The translations under genes were made by a program, and so were the position numbers. From Nevskia ramosa DSM 11499 (GTDB lineage: Bacteria > Pseudomonadota > Gammaproteobacteria > Nevskiales > Nevskiaceae), in contig NZ_ATVI01000007.1 in NCBI RefSeq assembly GCF_000420645.1, positions 62,001-126,000 on the forward strand: a DNA stretch of 64,000 nt, given 5' to 3'. Position 1 is the first letter of the stretch. Each line of letters starts with the position of its first letter. Of the stretch, positions 23,567 to 33,862 are shown one piece after another. The notes beneath the pieces are model-generated. The model did not search any database and had not been told where the DNA came from. It saw only the letters and a list, made by a program, of their open reading frames with translations.

Positions 23567-24621
23567 ACCAGCTCGACCGCTACATCATCCGCACGGTGCT
23601 GGCGCTGACCGGCCTGGTCGCGCTCGGTCTGGTGACGATCTACACGCTGGTGGTGTTCATTTCGGACATCGGCGAAACCGGCAAAGGCACGTACGGAGTC
23701 CTGCAGGTGGTTCAGTACAGCCTGTTGATGATGCCGTCGAGCCTGTACATCCTGCTGCCGATCGTGGCCCTGCTCGGCGGCCTGCTCGGCATCGGCGCCC
23801 TGGCCCGCAGCAGCGAGCTGACGGCGATGCGCGCAGCGGGCGTGTCGATGCTCAGGATCGGCGGCGCAACCCTGACGGCCGGCGCCATGCTCGGGGCTTT
23901 CGGCTATGTCCTCGGCGACTGGCTGGGTCCGGCCGGCGAACGTCTGGCCGGGGAGCTTCGTGACGACGCGCGCGGCGAACGCGGCACCTTGGACCGCTCG
24001 CTATGGTTGCGCGACGCCGACAACATCCTGCGCATCCGCAGCCTGCTCGCCGAAGACCACGGCCGCGATCTCACCGTGTTCCGCACCGCCGCCGATGGCA
24101 GCCTGGTCCAGGTATCGACCGTCGACGAAGCCCGCTATGTCGACGGCCACTGGCTGATGACCGGCATCAAGCGCACCGAACTGAGCCGCGACCATACCAA
24201 GGTGGTCAAGCTCGACCAGATCGAGATCACCGGCTCGATCACGCCCAACGTATTGAAACTGTTCATTCTTGAAGGCGATGTGCTGTCGGTCCGCGGCCTG
24301 TACAACCTGGTGGCCTACATGGACGACAACAAGCTGGATGCGACCAAATACCGCATCTGGCTGTGGCGCAAGCTGGTCGAACCCGTCACGGTGATGGTGA
24401 TGATGCTGTTCGCGGTGCCGTTCGTGGTTGGCACGCTGCGCGACTCCGGCGCCGGCCAGCGGCTGATCGCCGGCGTGATGGTTGGCATCGTCTTCTACGT
24501 GCTCAACAAGGTATCGGTCAGCATCGGCGATCTGTACCGCTGGCCAGCCCCGATGGCCGCCGGCCTGCCGACTTTCCTGCTCGCGATCATCGCTACCTGG
24601 CGTCTGCGCGCCGCCCGCTGA
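23563..24621 (+). CDS. lptG: LPS export permease LptG
   Basis: 352 residues from ATG 23563. The start NQLDRYIIRTVLALTGLVAL matches LptG; three membrane helices, a periplasmic jellyroll (SLWLRDADNILRIRSLLAED; TGSITPNVLKLFILEGD), a cytosolic helix MDDNKLDATKYRIWLWRKL and three C-terminal helices follow. It is the partner of LptF in lipopolysaccharide transport. Four-base overlap with lptF fixes both ends. The gene is followed by the convergent RDD gene with only 29 bases between stops. Confidence 0.93.
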   Translation: MNQLDRYIIRTVLALTGLVALGLVTIYTLVVFISDIGETGKGTYGVLQVVQYSLLMMPSSLYILLPIVALLGGLLGIGALARSSELTAMRAAGVSMLRIGGATLTAGAMLGAFGYVLGDWLGPAGERLAGELRDDARGERGTLDRSLWLRDADNILRIRSLLAEDHGRDLTVFRTAADGSLVQVSTVDEARYVDGHWLMTGIKRTELSRDHTKVVKLDQIEITGSITPNVLKLFILEGDVLSVRGLYNLVAYMDDNKLDATKYRIWLWRKLVEPVTVMVMMLFAVPFVVGTLRDSGAGQRLIAGVMVGIVFYVLNKVSVSIGDLYRWPAPMAAGLPTFLLAIIATWRLRAAR

Positions 24622-24650
24622 ATCGGCGCTAAATCGGGGTCAGATACAGA

Positions 24651-25205
24651 TTATTTTCGGCGCTTCTTTTCGGCCGGAAACGGATTGGCCGGCAGCAGCA
24701 CCACTTCGCTGCCAGCGATCCAGTCATGCGGCAGACGACGGCGGCCGTCGAGCCGGCAGGCAATCACTGCCAGAACGACGACGATCAGCGCCAGCACCGC
24801 CACCACGTCAGCGTTCGGCGCCAGCACCGCCAGCTTCGGAATGCGATCGATCATCCGCACGGCCAGCGGCGTCAGCACCAAGCCCCACCAGATCATCATC
24901 GCCACATAGCGTACGGCGGCGATCGGCAGGCGCAGCAGTTCGCCATGCTCGCGGCGCACCTGCAGCCGCCAGGCACGCATGCCCAAGGTCTGGCCACCAC
25001 GCGTCCAGAACCAGGCGAAGAATCCGAAGCCGACGGCGAACAGCATGGCGCGCGTCAAAGCATTGCCAGGACCGAGATTGAATAGATTGTTCAACGGCAG
25101 GCTGAGCAGCAAGGTGACCATCCACAGACCGACGAGCAGCAGTCCGTCATAGATCGAGGCAGCGAAACGGCGCCACAGCGGCGCAGGCAAAGCGAGTTCA
25201 GACAT
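24651..25205 (-). CDS. RDD family membrane protein
   Basis: 184 residues. The RDD domain is visible from LWRRFAASIYDGLLLVGLWM (Arg and Asp near residues 12 and 20) to the second helix with GGQTLGMRAWRLQV near residue 72-85, the most conserved part. Four or five membrane helices. The tail is basic. Small RDD proteins have no agreed function; some act in ion homeostasis. It faces lptG convergently and is divergent from the glutathione peroxidase gene. Confidence 0.85.
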   Translation of the reverse strand: MSELALPAPLWRRFAASIYDGLLLVGLWMVTLLLSLPLNNLFNLGPGNALTRAMLFAVGFGFFAWFWTRGGQTLGMRAWRLQVRREHGELLRLPIAAVRYVAMMIWWGLVLTPLAVRMIDRIPKLAVLAPNADVVAVLALIVVVLAVIACRLDGRRRLPHDWIAGSEVVLLPANPFPAEKKRRK

Positions 25206-25345
25206 GAGGTTCAGGAAGGCAAGCCGGTATCATGCTGCGGCCGATCAGCCTGCAATGGATCGCGAAACCGAATTCCGCCTGCAGCCCTGAGCAAACCCAG
25301 CGGCGCGGCATTGTATTCCTCATGTCATTGTCCAGGAGCTTCACG

Positions 25346-25933
25346 ATGCGCAAGGCCCTGCTGTTCTCAGCCGCCGTTTCACTGCTTGCCCTCGCCTCGC
25401 CGGCTCGTGCGGTCGATTGCAACGGCCACGTGCTGAATCACGATGAAAAGCGCCTGCTCGGCGGCAGCGAAAACCTTTGCCAGAGCTATGCCGGCAAGGT
25501 CGTGCTGGTGGTCAACACCGCCAGCCGTTGCGGCTACACGCCGCAGTTCGAGGGCATCGAAAAGCTCTACAAGACCTACAAGGACGAAGGTCTGGTGGTA
25601 CTCGGCTTTCCGTCCGACCAGTTCCGCCAGGAAGAAGCCACCGACGAAAGCATCGCCAAGTTCTGCTCGTCCAACTACGGCGTCAGCTTCCCGATGTACA
25701 GCAAGACCAAGGTCGATGGCGCGGACGCCAATCCGTTCTACAAGCAGCTGAAAGCGTCAACCGGCGAAGCGCCTGCGTGGAACTTCAACAAGTACCTGAT
25801 CAGCCGCGACGGCAAGGTGCTCGCCCACTACGCCAGCGATGTCACGCCGTCGAATCCCGAGTTGCTGAAAGCGATCAAGACCGAACTCGCCAAGCCCGCG
25901 CCGGCCGGTGCAAGAACGGCCAGCGCTGAGTAA
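25346..25933 (+). CDS. Periplasmic glutathione peroxidase (thiol type)
   Basis: 195 residues. Start at 25346 (AGGAG seven bases upstream) gives a classical signal peptide ending SPARA, so the enzyme is exported. Active-site residues: Cys62 in NTASRCGYTPQF (cysteine, not selenocysteine), Gln92 in FPSDQF and Trp145 in PAWNFNKYL. Cys107 could be the resolving thiol, so thioredoxin-like partners may reduce it. It removes peroxides in the periplasm. An unusual pair of cysteines (Cys25 and Cys45) lies in the mature N-terminus. Confidence 0.92.
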   Translation: MRKALLFSAAVSLLALASPARAVDCNGHVLNHDEKRLLGGSENLCQSYAGKVVLVVNTASRCGYTPQFEGIEKLYKTYKDEGLVVLGFPSDQFRQEEATDESIAKFCSSNYGVSFPMYSKTKVDGADANPFYKQLKASTGEAPAWNFNKYLISRDGKVLAHYASDVTPSNPELLKAIKTELAKPAPAGARTASAE

Positions 25934-26077
25934 GCCCCGCTCACCGGCGAGAATATTCTTAGCTTTTTTGCAAGGAATGAGGGCCAAACGATTGTTGCGC
26001 TGCGGTTGCATCCCTAAACTCCGCGTCCTTGAGCCAGAGAAAGGACCGTTTTCTGAACGGGACCTATAGCCGACAGG

Positions 26078-26788
26078 ATGACCGACATGGATGACGCGAC
26101 CCTCACCGTTCCGCCAATCGCTGGCCCCAGCGAAGCAGATGTGGCTGCGCTCAACGAGCGCTACCTGCCGTTGAACTTCGAACAACGCCTGAAGCAGCTG
26201 TACGAGGATTTCTCGCCGTCGCAGGTGCTGGTCACCTCGTCGTTCGCTGCGACGTCCGCTTACTTCCTGCACATCGTCTCGCGGCTGAAGCCGGATCAGA
26301 CGATCCACTTCATCGACACCGGCTACCACTTCCCGGAAACCATCCAGTACCGGCAGTTCCTGATCGATCTGTTCAAGCTGAAGGTGGAAGACGTGCGCGC
26401 CGAGGACTGGAAGCACCAGTTCACGATCGACGACAAGACCTACGAGCGCGATCCGGATTTCTGCTGCTCGATCAACAAGGTCGAGCCGCTGGAACTGATC
26501 AAGCCGAACTACAAGGTGTGGATGTCGAGCCTGATGCACTGGCAGACCGATCACCGCGCCGGCCTGCCGGTGTTCGAGCTGCGTCGTGGCGTGCTGAAGT
26601 TCAACCCGATGATCGACGTCACTCGCGAAGAGCGCGACGCCTACATCAAGGAACACGATCTGCCATTCCATCCGATGGTGGCGCGCGGCTATTCGTCGAT
26701 CGGCTGCACCCATTGCACCGTGGCCGGCGACGGCCGCAGCGGACGCTGGCTGGGCAAGCCGAAGACCGAGTGCGGCCTGCACCTCTGA
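26078..26788 (+). CDS. cysH: Phosphoadenosine/adenosine 5'-phosphosulfate reductase CysH
   Basis: 236 residues. Reduces activated sulfate to sulfite. The N-terminal nucleotide-binding half has SSFAATSAYFLHIVSRLKPD and IHFIDTGYHFPET; the C-terminal catalytic Cys232 is in KTECGLH. The [4Fe-4S] ligands of APS reductases are present: Cys129-Cys130 (DFCCSINKVEPL) and Cys210/Cys213 (IGCTHC). This predicts use of APS directly, in contrast to the cluster-free PAPS type of E. coli. ATG 26078 is taken; ATG 26087 has a better spaced AGGA. No other cys genes are adjacent. Confidence 0.92.
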   Translation: MTDMDDATLTVPPIAGPSEADVAALNERYLPLNFEQRLKQLYEDFSPSQVLVTSSFAATSAYFLHIVSRLKPDQTIHFIDTGYHFPETIQYRQFLIDLFKLKVEDVRAEDWKHQFTIDDKTYERDPDFCCSINKVEPLELIKPNYKVWMSSLMHWQTDHRAGLPVFELRRGVLKFNPMIDVTREERDAYIKEHDLPFHPMVARGYSSIGCTHCTVAGDGRSGRWLGKPKTECGLHL

Positions 26789-26809
26789 GCCCTCTCTGAA
26801 CCACTTCCG

Positions 26810-27172
26810 ATGAGCCGTCTGCTGATGTTCAGCGTGCTGCCGATACCGGCGGACGACGCTGCGGTCTGGGACGACTTCGATCGTCGCTCGGAAGCCTTCG
26901 AGCAAAGCGGCCTGCCGCCACACCCGCTGCTGGTCGAACTGATCGAGCGGGTCACGGCGCGCCATCCCTGCATCAGCAACCTGCGCGAGGACCAGATCGA
27001 GCGCAGTGTCTGGGCCGACGGCCCGCTGCTCGACAATCTGATGCACGACGTCGCAATCCTGACCATCGTGCCGTCACGGGTCGACGACGTGTTGCCGATG
27101 GTGCGCGATACAGCGTTGGCGCTGGGACTGGCGGTTTACGATCCTGAAACTGAGACGGTCTGGCGGCCTTAG
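26810..27172 (+). CDS. Hypothetical protein after cysH, 120 aa
   Basis: Not recognised. A small, soluble, acidic alpha/beta-like protein with no signal peptide; WDDFDRRSEAFEQSGLPPHP near residue 20 and a C-terminal Trp. It starts 21 bases after the cysH stop on the same strand, so it may be co-transcribed. No catalytic motif is seen. Composition and codon use fit a real gene. Confidence 0.6.
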   Translation: MSRLLMFSVLPIPADDAAVWDDFDRRSEAFEQSGLPPHPLLVELIERVTARHPCISNLREDQIERSVWADGPLLDNLMHDVAILTIVPSRVDDVLPMVRDTALALGLAVYDPETETVWRP

Positions 27173-27208
27173 TCAGCTTTACGACCTGTTCCCCGTCATC
27201 CCTGACGC

Positions 27209-27395
27209 GAACGTGCCCTTGTTCGGTGAGCCCCTGCCCGGCCATCCATGGCCGGGCGTGAAACGGTTGCGAGCTCCGGCTCGACGCCCCTTTCCCTGCC
27301 TCCCCGGCGAGAACGCGTCCTTGTTCGTCGGACCCCTGCCCGGCCATCCATGGCCGGGCGTGAAACGGTTGCGAGCAATGCTCGCAACCGTTTCA
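27209..27395. repeat. Two copies of a 65-bp REP-like unit plus a 15-bp hairpin
   Basis: Copies at 27209-27273 and 27311-27375, offset exactly 102 bases: 43 identical bases at the 3' side and 16 of 22 matches at the 5' side. Each copy contains a ten-base-pair palindrome (arms GCCCGGCCAT and ATGGCCGGGC around CC). The second copy is extended by a perfect hairpin, TGAAACGGTTGCGAG with its complement (27361-27375 and 27381-27395), whose outer end includes the xerD stop codon. It lacks a T-run, so it is not a simple terminator. Confidence 0.85.
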
Positions 27396-28361
27396 CCCTC
27401 GGGGATGATGCTGCGCATGGAGCGCTTTCAACCGCGCCTTCGCCACATGCGTATAGATCTGCGTCGTCGACAGATCCGAATGCCCGAGCAGCGTCTGGAC
27501 CACGCGCAGATCGGCGCCGTGCTCGAGCAGATGCGTTGCGAAGGCATGGCGCAAGGTGTGCGGTGACAGCGGCGAGCGGATGCCGGCCTGTAGCGCGTAG
27601 CGCTTGATCAGCATCCAGAAGTTCTGACGGGTCATCGGCCCGCCCTGGGTGCTCGGAAAGACCCAGTCGGCGGAATCGGCGGTGGCAATCTGCGGACGGC
27701 CGTGGCGCAGCCATTCGCGGATCGCGTCGAGGGCCAATTCGCCGGTCGGCACCATGCGTTCCTTGTTGCCCTTGCCGATCAGCCGCACGACGCCGTGCTC
27801 CAGATTGATCTCGTCGCGGCGCAGGCGGATCAGCTCAGTGACCCGCAACCCCGAGGCGTACAGCAGTTCCAGCATCGCCCGATCGCGCAGGCCTAGCGTC
27901 TGCATCGCATCGGGCGCGGCCAGCAGGCTTTCGACTTCGCGCATCGCCAGCGTCTTCGGCAGACGCCGACCAAGGCGCGGCATGTCGAGCTGGGCGGAAG
28001 GATCATCGCTGCGCACCCGTTCGCGCAGCAGCCAGCCGTAGTAGCGGCGGCAGACGGTGATGAAGCGGGCCTGCGATCCGGCGCCGAAACGCTGGACCGG
28101 CTGGCGCCCCGAGAAACCTGCCTGAGTCGGCCGCGTCGCCTGCTCAAGCCGGGCAGCGAGATAGCCCTTGATCGCCGTTGCGTCGGCATCATCGAGCAGG
28201 ATGTCCTGGCGGCGCAGCCAGCGCGCCAGCAGGCTCAGATCGGAGCGATAGGAAACCAGCGTGTTCTTCGACAGGCCATGCTCCAGCCACAGCTGATCGC
28301 AGAAGCGTTCGATGCCGGCGGCATCCGCGGGGTGCAGCGTGATCGGGGCGGCCTCGGTCAT
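27393..28361 (-). CDS. xerD: Tyrosine recombinase XerD
   Basis: 322 residues, slightly longer than E. coli XerD (298). The SAM-like N-terminal domain (IERFCDQLWLEHGLSKNTLV) is followed by the catalytic domain: YASGLRVTELIRLR (first Arg), HTLRHAFATHLLEHG (His-x-x-Arg), LLGHSDLSTTQIYTHV (second His and catalytic Tyr). XerD with XerC resolves chromosome dimers at dif. The stop codon lies inside the hairpin of the repeat at 27361-27395. A proline/glutamine-rich insertion (about residues 97-115) accounts for the additional length. It is divergent from plsC with a short shared promoter region. Confidence 0.92.
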   Translation of the reverse strand: MTEAAPITLHPADAAGIERFCDQLWLEHGLSKNTLVSYRSDLSLLARWLRRQDILLDDADATAIKGYLAARLEQATRPTQAGFSGRQPVQRFGAGSQARFITVCRRYYGWLLRERVRSDDPSAQLDMPRLGRRLPKTLAMREVESLLAAPDAMQTLGLRDRAMLELLYASGLRVTELIRLRRDEINLEHGVVRLIGKGNKERMVPTGELALDAIREWLRHGRPQIATADSADWVFPSTQGGPMTRQNFWMLIKRYALQAGIRSPLSPHTLRHAFATHLLEHGADLRVVQTLLGHSDLSTTQIYTHVAKARLKALHAQHHPRG

Positions 28362-28397
28362 CGACCTATAATAGTTCGCTCGTCAATTCCCTCACGC

Positions 28398-29153
28398 ATG
28401 CTCCTGAATTTCCTCCGCAAGCTGCATGGCATTTATTCGGCGTTGGTGTTTGTCGTCGTCGTGCTGTTGCTGTTCTGCCCGCTGCTGATCATCGCCCCGG
28501 GGCTGCCGCTGCGCCGCGCCATCGGCCGCTTCACGGTGCGTGCCTGGCTGCTGTTCAGCTTCATTCCGTTCCGCGTGCGTGGCCTCGAGAATCTTCCCAA
28601 TGAGCGGACGCTGGTGATCTGCAATCACGCAAGCTATCTCGACGGCCTGCTGCTGACGGCTGCGCTGCCGGCGCGCTTCACCTTTCTGGTTCAGCACGGC
28701 GCCGGCGAATGGCCTTACGTTGGCCGCGTGATCCGCCGCATGGGCGTCAGCTTCGTCAATCGTGAATCGCCGCGTGAAGCCGCAAAGGCCACCAAGGCAC
28801 TGATCGATCGAGTCAAGGCCGGCGAATCGTTCGCGATCTTCCCGGAAGGCACCTTCCGCGCCGCGCCGCTGATGCTGCCGTTCCAGCCCGGTGCTTTCGT
28901 GATCGCCGGCCGCTCGGGCGCCAAGATCGTGCCGGCTGTGATTCGCGGCTCGCGAACCCTGCTCGGCGAAGGTGCACGGCTGTGCAGCTGGGCGCCGATC
29001 GAGATCGAATGCTTTCCGGCGATGCAGGCCAGTGACGACAGCCGAGCGGCGGCCGATGCGCTGAGTGCCAGCGCACGCGCGGTGATGCTCGCCAACAGCG
29101 CCGACGGAGACGCTGGTGACTGGACGCCGCCACCGTTCGGAACCCGGAGCTGA
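28398..29153 (+). CDS. plsC: 1-acyl-sn-glycerol-3-phosphate acyltransferase
   Basis: 251 residues. N-terminal membrane segment at about residues 12-35 (LVFVVVVLLLFCPLLII), then the acyltransferase domain: the H-x4-D catalytic motif NHASYLD (His77, Asp82), GVSFVNRES near residue 117 and FPEGTFRAAPLM near 150. Makes phosphatidic acid from lysophosphatidic acid at the inner membrane. It begins 36 bases from xerD on the other strand and is followed after four bases by zapE. Confidence 0.88.
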   Translation: MLLNFLRKLHGIYSALVFVVVVLLLFCPLLIIAPGLPLRRAIGRFTVRAWLLFSFIPFRVRGLENLPNERTLVICNHASYLDGLLLTAALPARFTFLVQHGAGEWPYVGRVIRRMGVSFVNRESPREAAKATKALIDRVKAGESFAIFPEGTFRAAPLMLPFQPGAFVIAGRSGAKIVPAVIRGSRTLLGEGARLCSWAPIEIECFPAMQASDDSRAAADALSASARAVMLANSADGDAGDWTPPPFGTRS

Positions 29154-29157
29154 TCGC

Positions 29158-30297
29158 ATGGCCCTGTTCGGCTCTGGCCGCAGCAACAACGATGATCTGA
29201 TCCCTGCGACCGAACTGGCGCCGCCGCCCGCGCAGCGTTACGCGGCGGATCTGCAGCGCGAAGGCTTCGTGTCCGATGCCGCGCAGGCTGCCGCTGTCGC
29301 AGCACTGCAGAAGGTCTACGAAACCCTGATCGAAAGCCCGCCGCGCCGCCGCTTCGGCTCCAGCCGCCTGAGCTGGAATGCGGTGCCGGGCCTGTATCTC
29401 TGGGGTGGCGTCGGCCGCGGCAAGACCTATCTGATGGACGCCTTCTTCGACGCGTTGCCGTTCAGCCGCAAGCGGCGCACCCATTTCCATCGCTTCATGC
29501 TCGATGTGCATGCGCGGCGCAATCGCTACCAGGGCGATACCGATCCGCTGCAGAAAGTCGCCGATGAAATCGCCGAGCAGACCCGCGTGCTGTGCTTCGA
29601 CGAATTCTTCGTTGCCGACATCGCCGATGCGATGATCCTCGGCCGCCTCTTCGAAGCGCTGTTCAAGCGCAACATCACCTTGATCGCCACCAGCAACGTG
29701 CCGCCGGATGGCCTGTACAAGGACGGCCTGCAGCGGCAGAACTTCCTGCCGGCGATCGAAGTTCTCAAGAGCAGCGTCACCGTGCTCAATGTCGACGGCG
29801 GCACCGATTACCGCCTGCGCCAGCTGCAGGACGCCGAGCTATACCTGTATCCCTGCGATGCCCGCGCCGAAGCGGCACTCGCTCGCCACTTCGAAGCGCT
29901 GGCACCCCATGGCGATACCGGCCCGGGCGAGCTGACCCTGAACGACCGCGTGCTGCACGCTCGGCGCATCGCCGAAGGCGCGGTGTGGTTCGATTTCGAC
30001 GCGCTCTGCGAAGGCCCGCGCTCGGCCGCCGACTACATCGAACTCGGCCGCCTGCATCACACCGTGGTGCTCACCGGCGTACCCCGGCTCGACAGCACCC
30101 GCGACGACGCCACGCGCCGCTTCATGACCCTGGTCGACGAGTTCTACGACCGCGGCGTGAAACTCTTGATCGGTGCCGAAGTGCCGGCCGATGAGCTGTA
30201 TACCGGCACCAAGCTCAAGTTCGAGTTCGGCCGCATCGAGTCACGGCTGCGCGAAATGCAGTCCGAGGAATATCTGGCCAGCGAGCATCGGGGCTGA
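29158..30297 (+). CDS. zapE: Cell division ATPase ZapE (AFG1-like)
   Basis: 379 residues. AFG1-like ATPase: Walker A GGVGRGKT at residues 83-90 followed by YLMDAFFDALP, Walker B LCFDEFFVADIADA, sensor ATSNVPPDGLYKDGLQRQ and FLPAIEVLKS. ZapE destabilises the Z ring under low-oxygen or heat stress in E. coli. The ATG at 29158 follows the plsC stop by four bases, implying co-transcription. Confidence 0.93.
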   Translation: MALFGSGRSNNDDLIPATELAPPPAQRYAADLQREGFVSDAAQAAAVAALQKVYETLIESPPRRRFGSSRLSWNAVPGLYLWGGVGRGKTYLMDAFFDALPFSRKRRTHFHRFMLDVHARRNRYQGDTDPLQKVADEIAEQTRVLCFDEFFVADIADAMILGRLFEALFKRNITLIATSNVPPDGLYKDGLQRQNFLPAIEVLKSSVTVLNVDGGTDYRLRQLQDAELYLYPCDARAEAALARHFEALAPHGDTGPGELTLNDRVLHARRIAEGAVWFDFDALCEGPRSAADYIELGRLHHTVVLTGVPRLDSTRDDATRRFMTLVDEFYDRGVKLLIGAEVPADELYTGTKLKFEFGRIESRLREMQSEEYLASEHRG

Positions 30298-30318
30298 GGC
30301 CAGCCCCGAATCAAGGCA

Positions 30319-31310
<992 letters not shown>

Positions 31311-31406
31311 TCAGTCCCGACTCGACGACGCGAACGTTTGCCGACGCGCACAATCACATCTTCGATACCGCGATTCTTTTCACCTCAAGCCTCTGGTCTG
31401 CTCTAC

Positions 31407-32498
31407 ATGATCTTTCTGTCCCGGCACCGCGCTCGCCTGCTTCCGCCGCTGCTGTTTGCCTGCCTAAGCTTGCCGAGCCTCGCCCAAGCCCCTGCTGCGC
31501 CGGCTGACACGGCGCCAGCTGCAGAGAAGCCCAAGCCTTCCTCGACCAAGTCCACGAGGCCTCCGGCGACAACTGAAGCCAAGCAACTGCCGTCGGTCAG
31601 CGTTGCGGTTTCGCAACAACCGCCGGGTGTCAGTGCGGATGCCGCCACGTCGGCTGCGGGCAGCAACGGCAAGCCAACTGCGCCGCCAGCAAAATCCGCC
31701 GTTCCCGCGACGACGACAACGGTGCCACCAACATCAGCGGCGCCGGCGAAAGCCATCGCTGCGGCACCAGTTCCTCCGCCAGCTCCTGCCCCCGCCAATG
31801 CCGCCTCGACGACGGCCAGCCCGACGAAGCCCGCGGTCTCGGCCAGCAGCAGTACGCCTGCGCCAACCAGGCCCGCGGTGATCACCAAGCCAGCCGTCGC
31901 AGCTGCCAGTGCACCGGCATTGGGAGTGATCAGCGACTCGGAACGCCGAGCGCTGGCGACGATGCCCTTGCCGAAACTGCCGACTCTGGTGCCTCGCGAA
32001 ACGCCAGCGACGTCGATCACCGCGGCCGTCGCGGAAGCTGCGCTACCGCCGGCACCTGCGCCGAGCATTCGGCCGGCTGCCGCCGTTGAAAGTCCGACCG
32101 CCGCAGAAATCAGCTCGTTGCTGAGCAAGGCCAGCGAGCGCACCGGGCTGGATGATGCGCAGCTGGAGCGCATCGCTCGACTACAAGCGACGGCGGCGCG
32201 TGGCGAACAGGAGAACGCCCTGGTCGGCCTGCTGCGGCTGAACGATGAGCTGGATGCTGCGTACAACAGCTACAGCGTCGGCAACGGCGAAAGCCTGTGG
32301 CAGATCGCTGCAAAGCCGGAAACCTACGGCAATGCCAATCTTTGGCCGCTGATCTGGCGTGCCAATCCAAAAGCGCTACCGCAGCCCGGCCAGGTGAAGA
32401 GCGGCCAGAAACTGCGGGTGCCACGCTATCCGAGCCTGAAAGCGGTAACCGAGGCGCTGGATTACGCGGGCAGCCATTCCATCGACGGCACGCGCTAG
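31407..32498 (+). CDS. LysM-domain protein with long Pro/Ala/Thr-rich linker
   Basis: 363 residues from ATG 31407. A signal peptide (LLPPLLFACLSLPSLAQA) is followed by about 160 residues of low-complexity Pro/Ala/Thr/Ser, a charged helix near residue 250-285, and a C-terminal LysM-like domain: YSVGNGESLWQIAAKPETYG, LWPLIWRANPKALPQPGQVK, then LRVPRYP. LysM binds peptidoglycan. The Trp-Pro-Leu-Ile-Trp-Arg-Ala-Asn wording is typical of envelope LysM proteins near proS or lytic enzymes. The linker probably reaches across the periplasm. It is convergent with the lytic transglycosylase gene. Confidence 0.8.
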   Translation: MIFLSRHRARLLPPLLFACLSLPSLAQAPAAPADTAPAAEKPKPSSTKSTRPPATTEAKQLPSVSVAVSQQPPGVSADAATSAAGSNGKPTAPPAKSAVPATTTTVPPTSAAPAKAIAAAPVPPPAPAPANAASTTASPTKPAVSASSSTPAPTRPAVITKPAVAAASAPALGVISDSERRALATMPLPKLPTLVPRETPATSITAAVAEAALPPAPAPSIRPAAAVESPTAAEISSLLSKASERTGLDDAQLERIARLQATAARGEQENALVGLLRLNDELDAAYNSYSVGNGESLWQIAAKPETYGNANLWPLIWRANPKALPQPGQVKSGQKLRVPRYPSLKAVTEALDYAGSHSIDGTR

Positions 32499-32513
32499 AC
32501 CGCAGGCGAGCCT

Positions 32514-33098
32514 TTACCGGCTCCAGCGCCTGGTCAGCCGATCGAGCACCAGGTACGGATAATCCGGCTTGCCGATCGAGCCGTTGTAGCGCGCCAGCGC
32601 CTTAACGTAACTGCCCTTTTCCTTGGCCAGATAGAACTTCAGGATCGTGCAGCCAAGACGCAGATTGGTCGGCGTGTGGAACAGGTTGTCGCCCTTCTGG
32701 CCGATTTCCTCGATCCAGAACGGCATGATCTGCATGTAGCCAAGGGCACCGACGCTCGACACCGCAAAGCGATCGAAACGGCTTTCGACATCGATGGTCG
32801 CCAGCACCAGTTCTGGCGAGATACCAGCCTTGGTCGCCTCCGCATGCAGCAGGCGCAGAAAGCGCAGCCGCCGCTCGGTATCGGGGATCGCCTTCGGCGC
32901 GTACTTCGCCATCCGCCCGGACATGTCGGTCAGCCAGATCTCGGCGAGATAGCGATCGTCGAAGCTGGTCGCCGAATCGATGGCCTGCTTCATCAGCAGG
33001 CGCAGTTCGGGTTCGGGCGCGTGAGTCGGCGCAGCGGCCAGCGGCGGCGCCAGCACGGGCAACGACATCAGCACCGCGATGCGCAACGTCCGCAGCAT
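32514..33098 (-). CDS. Lytic transglycosylase domain protein (SLT)
   Basis: 194 residues. Signal peptide (RIAVLMSLPVLAPPLAAA), then a compact goose-lysozyme-like domain with catalytic Glu105 in ATIDVESRFDRFAVSSVGALG and MQIMPFWIEEIG. Cleaves peptidoglycan glycan strands. The start lies two bases after the stop of the disrupted restriction-modification gene, so its expression may depend on transcription, and perhaps translation, arriving from vapBC and the RM gene. In related genomes a gene of this type follows proS directly, which suggests that the vapBC-RM cluster was inserted between them. Confidence 0.88.
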   Translation of the reverse strand: MLRTLRIAVLMSLPVLAPPLAAAPTHAPEPELRLLMKQAIDSATSFDDRYLAEIWLTDMSGRMAKYAPKAIPDTERRLRFLRLLHAEATKAGISPELVLATIDVESRFDRFAVSSVGALGYMQIMPFWIEEIGQKGDNLFHTPTNLRLGCTILKFYLAKEKGSYVKALARYNGSIGKPDYPYLVLDRLTRRWSR

Positions 33099-33862
33099 GC
33101 TCAGCGCGCCGTGATCCAGCCGTTGCCGACCGAGCGAATCTGGCCGATCGCTTCCAGCGTACCGACCAGTTCCGGCAGCCGCGCCTTCCACTTGCCGCGC
33201 GTCGAATAGCGATCGGCAATCGCGTCGATCGACAAGGGCACGCGGGTGCTCGCAAACAACTCGGTCAGCGCCCGCATCTGCGCCGGCAGTTCGGCTGGCC
33301 AGGCCTGTTTCGCCACGGCCTTGGCGGGCTTTGCGGCCAGCGCTCCGGCTTGCAAATCCCCTGCATCGGCATCGCCGCCGAGATCGGCCTCCACCTGTTC
33401 GGGGGCCCGCGCCTGCCCTGCCCGCGCCGGATCCTGAAACTCCGGCCGCAGCCAGCGCACCACACCGCGCGCTTCCTCCGCAGCACGCTCGGTATTGAGC
33501 GCCACCAGCCGAGACTGCAGCTCGCTTTCCGCCGCCGTCTGCGCTTCACCGGCTTCCGGATACGGCAAGGTGCCGCCCGGCTTGCCGACCAGCGCCGGGG
33601 CCAGATCGCTCCAGCCATAGGCAGCGAGCACAGCCGTATCCAGTTCGTCGTGCAGGCTGGCCAGCACCGACACCAATCCTTGTTCGTGGATCGCCTTTTC
33701 CTTCGCATTCAAGCTCGCACCGCGTCGCAACTGTTCAAGCACGTTGTACATGCCGGTCAGCGTCAAGCCGGGATGTGCGACTTGCTGGCGCTTGCGATGC
33801 GTACCGATGGCTTCGCCGAGATCGCGAATGCGGTCGATGAGCGCTTCGCCAGCGGCCGCATG

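Noticed and set aside
27209-27395. Possible CRISPR-like array (two direct repeats)
   Set aside because: Only two copies, internal palindrome, variable 5' part and no cas genes; fits a REP-like repeat.
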